From Saccoglossus kowalevskii (lineage: Eukaryota > Hemichordata > Enteropneusta > Harrimaniidae), in the NCBI RefSeq assembly GCF_000003605.2, contig NW_003137821.1, forward strand, positions 403,326 to 426,565: a DNA stretch of 23,240 nucleotides, given 5' to 3'. The notes beneath the pieces are model-generated. The model made no database searches, was not told the DNA's origin, and was given only the letters and a program-made list of their open reading frames with translations. A program made the position numbers and the translations under genes. This document shows, piece by piece, positions 11,813-21,500 of this stretch. The stretch's first letter is position 1. Each line of letters begins with the position of its first letter.

Positions 11813-13012
11813 TAAATCAACATAACAGCTTGAATGAATGACACATGCGATTATAGGTTCAATTTCATGAATTCCAATTTACCGTCCAAATTATTCAATA
11901 TTGAGACTATTACCGAGCAACTTGAAGTGGTGATGCAGTAGTTATTTCTTGAATACTCTTTAGCGTAAGTTTGTACATATATATTTTTTAATTTATTTCA
12001 AAATGGTGATATTAACAACAGGAATAACGTGTCATATTTAAAACATGTATATTTGGTCGCAAAAAAGCATCGCAATTATGATTGCTCCGAATCCAGTTAT
12101 TTCCATGATTTAGTTTACGTAACTGTCAAAATTACGCCTAGACGGATTTTTACAAACAGTAATCGTTAATCTCAAATACCAATAATCCATTTAACATACG
12201 AAGAAAGGCAATTACTTAATTCGTTAACACTAATCTCATTTTCAAATGCAGCACAAAAGTAATCTCTATTAACGGTATATATTATATCTAAAGACATGAA
12301 CTCAATTTTAAAACCCTGCTAGCATGGTGTATCACACATCTAAAGAATTATTAATGAAAAAAGCACACTTTTTGAAAAGTTTGATTCCAGTGGTTTAGAA
12401 ATTATGTATATTTACTACGGATATTACATATCCACATATTGACAGTATTATTTTATCTGTGTGTGACCTGAAAATGACATATGTCGTCATAGAGTATTTG
12501 TCATTCGTTCTCTGCATATGCCACCAATCTCCATTAATACCAATCAGACCAGTCAGACTAAACCGCATTGAAATTATCTTATACTAAATTGGTTAGCCCG
12601 TCACATAAGTGAAAAAAATGACTACGTTATAAACATCGTATCGTGACGCGCCTGATACTAGTGTGTTGTTGCGGTTATTTTGTGCGTATGTCGCGGTGTT
12701 AAAAAATAGGTAGGTATGCTATACGTACCAGTTTATCTCGTCTGTGGATATTGAATCTGTGTGAGAAATGTTTCGGTATTTCGTAATAAAAATATTCATA
12801 AATAACACATAGTGCCCGTGATATTAAGCATGTTGTGCTATTGTGTGGACGAGTGTCAAGTCGTGTCACGCTGTGATATTTTATCAAATGATGGCAGTCC
12901 ACCATTTGCTGAACACATATGACATGAAAGTAATGAACTTGATCATTTATGAATTCAATGCTTTATTAATATGTCTATCTACTGAATATGTAACGCACAT
13001 TTCAAAAGTTAA

Positions 13013-13096
13013 AGGGTGGTGGACGTCGCGCTGCGCATGTTCGAATTTCAAGTAAATAAACAACAATAAAGGACGCGGCACGACGACTGCCGCCCT
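13013..13096. mobile_element. TTAA-flanked MITE, internally shortened copy 3
   Basis: AGGGTGGTGGACGTCG on the left and CGACGACTGCCGCCCT on the right form imperfect TIRs, flanked by TTAA (13009-13012 and 13097-13100). The internal GCGCATGTTCGAATTTCA and GTAAATAAACA match copy 1. At 84 bp it is a deletion derivative. Confidence 0.8.
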
Positions 13097-13100
13097 TTAA

Positions 13101-14016
13101 GTTCAGTCAATAAAACCTTTTGATTTTTAGAAAAAATACACTGCTAAATATGCCGACCATGCTAAGAAATTGACTTCAAACATATTTATCTTTATTACAT
13201 ATTTATAATCATTATTATGAATAATATATGCGTTATAGACGCAATTCTGCGCAATGTGTACTTAAGACACTGACTAATGTTTTTTCTCATCCTTTGTTAG
13301 AGACATAATGCCCAATGAAGCATTTAGGAAAGTTAATATATAAAAAGGGCTTGTGTAAGATAGACTCCCTGAGCTGGCTCCCTGGGGCACTCAAATCTAC
13401 TAGTTTTTTGTCCGGAACCGGATTCTGAATCTCACTATTGGACTCATTATCCTAACAAGCTCGTCTATTTCATTGTTTTTATTTTCGTACGTGTATCGAT
13501 TGGCTGGATACGCCTGAGGAAGAAATGTAGCATCTTCATTCTCTCTGTACTAAATAAACAACATCTTAATATTAACGCACTAATCAAAGTGAACACAGAA
13601 CATATTAATCATTAAGGACAGAATAAATGTAACTAATAAGCACACATAATATTGTACGAGTCAGGTGAAAATGTGTAAAATATAATCTACTGTAATGAGT
13701 CGAATTATGCATAATTAAAGATTGCGATAGTGGAGTGAAGGCGAGTCGATTTTAGGCGTTCTTTCGAAAAGGGTCACATTCGATAATCTCGCATGTAATA
13801 TTACGTGGCTGGTATGTACCTATAGTAAAGAACATTTCAGCTCAATCAAGTTCATCTTTCGAAGATATGGCAACTTACTAGATTGTATGATATGTTAATT
13901 ACAAACGCGACATATTAGTAAAAATCAGCATTTACCAAGACAACAGATAAATTTAGTACTAGTAAATTGCAACACAGACACATTGTTATACCAACAATAT
14001 TGTTTCACAAGTCATA

Positions 14017-14020
<4 letters not shown>
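13101..14020. other. Gene-poor AT-rich stretch
   Basis: I see no supported feature in this interval on either strand. Confidence 0.5.

Positions 14021-14076
<56 letters not shown>
14021..14076. repeat. (CT)28 microsatellite
   Basis: A perfect CT dinucleotide run of 56 bp. The Ser/Leu-repeat reading frames across it are artefacts of the repeat. Confidence 0.98.
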
Positions 14077-14078
<2 letters not shown>

Positions 14079-14881
14079 AATTACATCACAAAAATTACGC
14101 ACCAAATCGGACCACTTCAAGTAATGTTAGTTCCTGGATTATTTTTTCTAACGCTCATTCATCATAAGCAATACAATGTTGAATAACCTAATTATGACTT
14201 TGTACATTAGTCATATTCATAGTGCATTGTGTATTTCATCTACATACAGTTTAAGTCTATGGTAGTGTACATTTCACCCCACCTCGGGACAGCGATACTT
14301 ATATTAATATTTTGCAATATCATAGTAAATTGATTATGTTAATTAGAAGATAATGTATTCTTGTTATATCAAAATGAAACGTTTAGCTTTCCCTTGTGTT
14401 TGAAATGTCTTTTTAGAACAAAATTTTAACTTACCCAATCATTGGGGCAGTAACGTACACGTCATTTTAAGGATATTACGTAACATCTGGCTAACTTAAT
14501 GAAATATGAAATCGAGACAACCCCATAGTATGAAATACGTGTATACAGTACATGTATGTTAAAAATGTCTAATCAATGCAGTTTGGAATTAGTATATTGT
14601 CTTTATTACTGAAAAGAAAACATTAATACTTGCAATTTATAAAGCTATTGGTAGTAAGTAATTGTACTCCTTGTTAACTGAATTATTCAATATTCTTTCT
14701 TGATGATAGGTATGAATAGAGAAAGAATACTTTGTCCGAAACGTCTGGTTATTTTGATTATATAATTATTAAGGACTACAAATACCTTTTATCCTTTGCT
14801 TTATAATATAATTATCGATCCCAGCAGCTTTCATTACAACGTCGCCGTGGTGTTACCAACATTCCTCAGTACACATCAATA
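14077..14881. other. Upstream flank of the minisatellite, no gene seen
   Basis: AT-rich sequence between the CT microsatellite and the 19-bp array. It would contain the promoter or 5' UTR exons of the lectin/VWD gene if these are near, but I cannot identify a transcription start. Confidence 0.45.
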
Positions 14882-15489
14882 TACAGTGTATGGTTTTATA
14901 TACAGTGTATGGTTTTATATGCAGTGTATGGTTTTATATGCAGTGTATGGTTTTATATGCAGTGTATGGTTTTATATACAGTGTATGGTTTTATATGCAG
15001 TGTATGGTTTTATATGCAGTGTATGGTTTTATATGCAGTGTATGGTTTTATATACGGTGTATGGTTTTATATGCAGTGTATGGTTTTATATGCAGTGTAT
15101 GGTTTTATATACGGTGTATGGTTTTATATGCAGTGTATGGTTTTATATGCGGTGTATGGTTTTATATACAGTGTATGGTTTTATATGCAGTGTATGGTTT
15201 TATATGCAGTGTATGGTTTTATATACGGTGTATGGTTTTATATGCAGTGTATGGTTTTATATGCAGTGTATGGTTTTATATGCAGTGTATGGTTTTATAT
15301 ACGGTGTATGGTTTTATATGCAGTGTATGGTTTTATATGCAGTGTATGGTTTTATATACGGTGTATGGTTTTATATGCAGTGTATGGTTTTATATGCGGT
15401 GTATGGTTTTATATACAGTGTATGGTTTTATATGCAGTGTATGGTTTTATATACAGTGTATGGTTTTATATACAGTGTATGGTTTTATA
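14882..15489. repeat. 19-bp minisatellite, exactly 32 units
   Basis: The unit is TRCRGTGTATGGTTTTATA. The 608 bp equal 32 x 19. Variation is confined almost entirely to two positions (TACAG, TGCAG, TACGG, TGCGG). As 19 is not a multiple of three and no frame has a stop, all three + strand frames are open. Each reads a 19-residue repeat with YGFICSVWFYMQCMVLYAV-like content; I treat these as repeat artefacts, not genes. The array ends 15 bp before the start codon of the signal-peptide exon. Each unit contains the TATA-like string TTTTATA. Confidence 0.97.
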
Positions 15490-15504
15490 TGTTTTAGATT
15501 CACT

Positions 15505-15588
15505 ATGTGGCAAGTAACAATTATATTTGCTGTGACAATTGTTCGTGTGTGTTCAGAGACTATCAGAGAACTTGACAACAGCAACATG
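15505..15588 (+). CDS. Exon 1: start codon and signal peptide
   Basis: This exon encodes 28 residues, MWQVTIIFAVTIVRVCSETI followed by an acidic/polar stretch ending DNSNM. A hydrophobic core (residues 4-13) and a plausible cleavage site after VCS (residue 17) fit a secretory signal peptide. The exon ends in phase 0 at an ideal donor (ATG|gtaagt). The ATG sits 15 bp downstream of a 19-bp minisatellite. A possible acceptor (tatatgttttag, ending 15496) would make 15497 the first base of an exon whose 5' UTR is only 8 nt here. No stop separates the satellite reading frame from this ATG, so the true start rests on signal-peptide logic rather than an upstream stop. The transcription start is not visible. 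Confidence 0.7.
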
Positions 15589-18500
15589 GTAAGTACACAT
15601 TCAGACACATTGTAACAACTGAATGCGTGCATGGTGGGGGTCGCCACATTGGTTCGCAAATTTGTACATATCAAGGGTGAACAGATGCTGCATGTTGGTG
15701 ATTACAGATAAGTATTCGATCGGTGAAACAATGATTATGCAAGTGCTCTGATTATTTTGCTCCGTGGTCGTTTCTTTCATTGTTAACTGTAGTACTGATG
15801 CAAAGGTGGTGGTGGTGGTGGTGGGGGGGGGTCTTGATTGCACATTTCGGACTGTAATGTTGGCTATTCACAAACCACACAAAATCAATTCACAAGGAAT
15901 AAAGCACAGTTATTTGTTCGATATATTTTTCTGTGGGTAACCTGGCCAAAAATCAAAACCGGAGTTACGACGTTCGCGCGTTATACTGATCAAAACATCA
16001 CGAATTTCGCTGTTTATCGACGACGGAAGTTGTGTTTTGTCTTCACTGCAAGAAATCCCATCATGCATTGCTGAAATACACATTCACCATAGTACACATA
16101 CATTTTAATATTTTAATTTTGCAGAAAATACAACATTTAGTGTTTGTAGATATACACACTGTATTGTGTTTTATCCTTGTTAAAACACGCAAACACATAA
16201 TGTGCATATTGGAGTCATGAATAATGAATTTGAATTAATAGTACGTACAAATAATTCAAGACGCATGCGCATTTGTGTTGTTCATCTTTTCACCAAACGA
16301 AATGAATGTTATCATCAGTTTTTGCGTAGTATTACAAAAAGTTGACGATTCATTGATATTCCAATACGGTAGTGGTTTATACAGAACGCTATAAACTGTT
16401 CCCCAGTCACTAATTACACAGACAATAATCTCGATTTATATTTTATAATTATATTTAAATTTTTACCAGGTAAAAGTCTGTAATGTTTTTACGATAATTT
16501 TTGTATTAACGTGTAATATTTGTTTTTCTCTTTTCAGCATTACTATAATAGAAAAGGTGGGTACTAGACATGTGTAGTATATCAGTCACGTGACATTTTA
16601 TGACGTCTTGTTGTTTAAAGGTTAATCCCACAAATTAACTATTTAGTGATTGATTCGGAGGCAGTGGGTAATATTGTTTAAACTAGGAGGTCTTTTATAT
16701 TTGTATCTGTTCAGTAACGGCACTTATTTTGGTTTTGAACGAAACATTGAACAGAAGTTTGTCTGTTTGGAATTGGCGGTTAGCAAGTGCATTTAATTAC
16801 TGCTCAAGACACAAGTCTTCAATCTTTCGGAGTTTGAAATATTTGTGGGAGAAAAGCTTAAAGAACAAAATCAACAAACACGTTCTATAGGGAACCATCA
16901 TGATTTTAAAGAACATTTTTCATTGCATAAGGAATTCTTAATAATTCGTGGCAGCTATGACTATTTAAAGCGGGGGAGTCGTCACCGGCGCATGCGTCAG
17001 ATAGCTATAGCGTGTCATTGTTTACTAACAAGCGTCTACCCCTGAACCTTTGAGTTTTTAGCAGGTGTTGTTATCGTCGCTTGGGACTCAATTCCCGCGC
17101 GTGCAATTCATCCGCTTTAAGTTTTTTTTCTTTCCATATGTAACCGAAGGTAATTTAGTCATATGAAAAATGACCACAAAAATATTTGGATATTTGACCA
17201 GTCTTTCGTGACCACATTATTTTTCTAAGTTTGCTGAGCAATAACATGAAACAAACCCTTATTGCAAAAGCTAAACACAAATATAGTGGTTATGGTTATG
17301 TTGTAATGGCACTATTTTAAAATGGTATATGTTGTGCATTTCATAAATTTGTTCATATTTATTAAATACTAGTACTGAGCAAAAATTACAAATGTTACGT
17401 CATCAATTCTAATAACGATGCAATTATTTTTTGTAGACCACACATTCATTTTCCTGCCTTCTAGGGGATGTTTCAGTGCACATTGCGTAGTATGAACATT
17501 CTAACATTCCCACGCGTACGAATTTGGTGCCACAAATGTCATTTTGGTTCAGTATTATACACCCGAGTTATCGAGTTTTTTTTTCAAATTGGACCCCCAA
17601 ATATCTTTTCCTGGTCCTCAGATTTTTGTAGATGATCATAATGTCTAATATCTCTAAATTATATTAGGTTTTCAGGTTCAGAGCGTTGCCTGTGATCCCG
17701 GTGATATGACCCTGCAATGCGATGATCGGTCCATACGCGTCATTGCGGCCAACTTCGGGCGGACGGACGAGAAGATGTGCAACACAAGCAGAAAGCCCGG
17801 CGATCTGAACTGTCGTGGCGCAAACTCTCTGAGTATAGTACGAAGTCTGTGTGAAAGAAAAGAGAAATGCGTAATTGGTGTCAATACAGATGTGTTTGGT
17901 GACGCGTGCCATGACACGGCAAAGTACCTGGACGTGACGTACACATGTGAGTACACGCATACACACTTGGCATGGTCTCAATATTTACATTAAATAATAA
18001 TGAGGTCTTCTTGCTTAGCATAACAAATTCATATTTACTATTGTTGCCTTCAAACAATTCTTTAACTATTTCTGGTTCCGATCAATTCAATTATAGTGGG
18101 ATCCATCACCAAATTTCACTTGCATTATATCAATCAATGAAAATAAATGGCTAGAAATAGCTATTTTGAAAAGCAATCTTATTTATTTAATTAAACTATT
18201 CAATTGTTTGGTGAGTTCGGGTAAATCGTAGGTACTTTGGATGAAACAACACGTACTGCAACTGTTTCTATAAATCGCGCCCCCTAGCGACGAACTACCA
18301 TTATGACGTCAAAAGACGTCGTTTACGCCGTTGATATTGATTTGATCTGTGACCGCCCGCTAATAAAAAATACTGATTTACTAAAACAATATTAATTATA
18401 TTGAAAATGATAAACGAGTACATGCCAGCTTAACAACTGTCCTTGTAGCCACCTACGTCATTATGACGTCACAGAAGCGCTTCTTCGCTAGAGGGCGCAG

Positions 18501-21500
18501 CTTATGGAAAAAGTGTATTGATTGTTTCAGGTTGGGGCGGCGGTGACGCTGATCCAGACATGGTCACATTCGACGGAAGACAATACCAATTCACAGGCAC
18601 TTGTAAAACATACGTACTTGTCAACGATTGTGCACGTAAAACCTTTGAAATCACCGCCGATTTTCAGACAAAGAATACATCAGCGGCTGAACCGTCAACT
18701 AAGATGATTGGAATTACCATTAAGGCCAAGACGATTCCTGCGTTACATTTGCAGGAAGACAACTCATACTGGGTAAGTGATCCTAGGTATAGCGCCCTCA
18801 CGTGAATTTCGGTAAAGACAATAGCAAAATTAAATGCCTTCGTTGATCGGGTAAGATATGGTTAATAATTTTTCATCTAACACTCAGCAGCAGCTAATAT
18901 ATATTTTTTTTAAGTAGAGAACACTTCCTTTTCGAAGGAACCAATATTTTTCTGCAACTCAGATCATTTTAAACTTTAGAAAACTCCAAAAATATTTAGT
19001 TTCCATAATCCTTTAATGGACAGGGTTGCCGCAACTGCACACGCGGGTATCCTACTGTTTTCTCGTTGTTTGTTTCACTTACATTGCGCGCTCTATATGT
19101 AGTCAATACAGCGTACGGTCGTGTATGGTAAGTAAACAATAGCTTCATCTAAAAGTTAAAAAAAATATTTTGGCTGTAATCATTTCGTATCAAACACACA
19201 ACTATATAATGGACATTAAATTACCCCGAACGCTTGTAAAATGGGAACCAGAATTGTAATTGCATATTACAAAGTATGACATGGTTGGAGTGTGTACAAA
19301 TCTTTTGCTATCTGAGCAGTCGCTAGGTTGGTGTGGCTTGTTAGCTTGTGTATATATCTGGTATCGATGCTTATGTGTGGGCTTTGAATGCAAACACAAC
19401 GTTCAGCGCCATCAATGAGATTTGATTGACAAACCTCATTGACGGTGCTGAACATCACTTACATAAAACGTAAATTGCATTTGACCTAAATGTGATGACG
19501 CATTGGTTGTGGAATACAGAAAAAATAGACCGAATCATGCGCACTGCGTACACAATATGCAAATAACTTTTATCGAGGTTACTACGTCGACATATCATGA
19601 ATATTATTGGAAATTGCAATTATTAATAGAAAGCATTTATTATGAAACGCTATAATTACGTATATTCGGTCTTGACCATCACTCTGTCTATTGTGGTAAT
19701 TTGAAGACTGTACACGCTTTCTATCATACTAAACCAGACACCAAATTTAACAAGTGTTACTGGCCTTTACACTGTAAGTTTGCATCAGCGTAGGCAAGCC
19801 TAAAAAGGTTTCAAATGTATACAGCGCCATCAGTGGCTGTTCCCGGCTACATGCGTCTAGTTAAAATCGGGCGCTGAAAGAAAGTGAAATTAACATAGTC
19901 TTGTTTACGAACATATGGGCAATTTTACATTCGCACTGCCTTAACAACCATCTAAAATTAGTTGCTATGTAAATATTCATGTTTCCACACACTGTTCCAT
20001 CACCAAACCACGCACTGTTTTTTCATTCAGATAGGTGGTAAACTGTACAATGACACCGTCACTATCCTTGGCCATGACATGGTTTCCATTAGAAAAGAAG
20101 GTAAACATCTGGTGGTGCATATAAAAAAGCCAAAAATCTCCGTCATCTGGAACGGAAAGCCCAACAAAGTCATGGTATCCCTGAGCGACACACAACTGAC
20201 CGGGAGTATATGTGGAATGCTGGGAAACGCAGACGGAAATCCCAAAAATGATTTCATTAAAACTGACAAAACGAGGACATCCGATGCTGCCGAATTTGGT
20301 GACAGTTGGGCTGTACCCGGAAGGTAGACTATATTATTTACTAATTTATTGATTAATTATCTGTTGTTTAGAATATACTGACCAAAGACGTAATTACTGT
20401 GAACCTCACACGTTGTATTATATGATATCAGAGATACATTACTTGGGGTTTGCAACGCGCGTAGTGATGTATGGTGACATTATGCCAAGATCCCATTCAA
20501 GTCTCATCTCGTAGATGGCGAGACTGATGCTACGACCTTCTGACATGACATAGGTGGTTTGTAATAAAACATGTATTATCATATTCATAGTGAAAAAAAT
20601 GAATACATCGAAAATGTACAGAAAATATAGTTAACGTAATCCGTCATATCGTGAGCAACTATTTTGATTCACCTGGACATCCCAGTATCCTAGTTACCTC
20701 GGGCATGCGCATTCGCATTTTTCTGAGTTGGAATGCTTATGCGAGAGCGAGATTGAAACGCGATCTTTGTATTATGTCACTGTAGTTGCTAACCCCAAGA
20801 AATGTACCTCTGATGATATAGATGTGCCAAACCACTGGTGTGTGAAGTTTATCACGTTTTCGACCTGAAATTAATTCACCATTGGTCGTTTATCCTATTT
20901 TGGTTTTTGGCTCAACCGTAAATTAATTAACAAACGCAGCGTTTTTCGAACGAAGTCGGATACATTTGTATTTTACAAAAGAAACCCCGGATAACAACGC
21001 ATTTGACTTCACGAATTCAATTTCCTCCGCCAAGGAGGTTACGTTTATCGTTCGTTGGTTTGTCTGTAAGCAGTTATGCATTGATTGGTAGTGATGTGAA
21101 AACAGCATTTCTCATTTATAACGCTAACCGTTCATATATGGATTCTTATGATATTTTCAAGTTGGGTTGCCCTTGGTATATATTCTTGTCATGAAAAAAA
21201 ACAACAACCTTCAACACCATTAAGTGAATAGCGCTATTCAAGATTACATTTTGTCTTTTTTCCCAAAGAAATTGAAGGCTTATGTTAATGTGCTAAATAG
21301 TGATTGTTGTAAGAAAGATTGTTTACAATTGGGTTGATATATTAAGGTAGAGATGCAGTTTACCTGACAGGTATTTTAATTAGTTAATTAGGAAACCAAG
21401 ATGATCTCCCTTGGCCCCCAAAACTATATATTTTCGGAAAGCTTATTGTATGAATTTTAAAATTTTGTTAGTATTTTTTTTATGGACACTGTAGTTTGAA

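Larger units (their letters stand above)
9684..13008. other. Gene-poor stretch
   Basis: No convincing coding exon. A possible short first exon at 10565-10605 is described as a finding. A small palindrome GTAACC-GTGAT-GGTTAC lies at about 11662-11678. Confidence 0.55.

Noticed and set aside
13967-14186. Two frames rich in Ser-Leu repeats
   Set aside because: They are the translation of the (CT)28 microsatellite and have no other coding evidence.
14720-14760. GTCCGAAACGTCTGG string reminiscent of sequence near ends of some retroelements
   Set aside because: It is a short isolated match with no reverse transcriptase or endonuclease coding nearby.
14796-15615. Three long overlapping + strand frames (202-241 codons) of aromatic, Cys-rich 19-residue repeats
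   Set aside because: All three frames are open because a stop-free 19-bp unit is tandemly repeated, so the coding signal is an artefact. Only the last 28 codons up to the donor at 15589 are taken as real.
17664-17981. Minus-strand frames of 92 and 105 codons opposite the lectin exon
   Set aside because: They lie antisense to a strongly supported Gal_lectin exon and show no domain, so they are shadows.
19401-19453. microRNA precursor
   Set aside because: The hairpin is only 53 nt with near-symmetric arms and no extended lower stem, and a related motif nearby suggests a foldback repeat.
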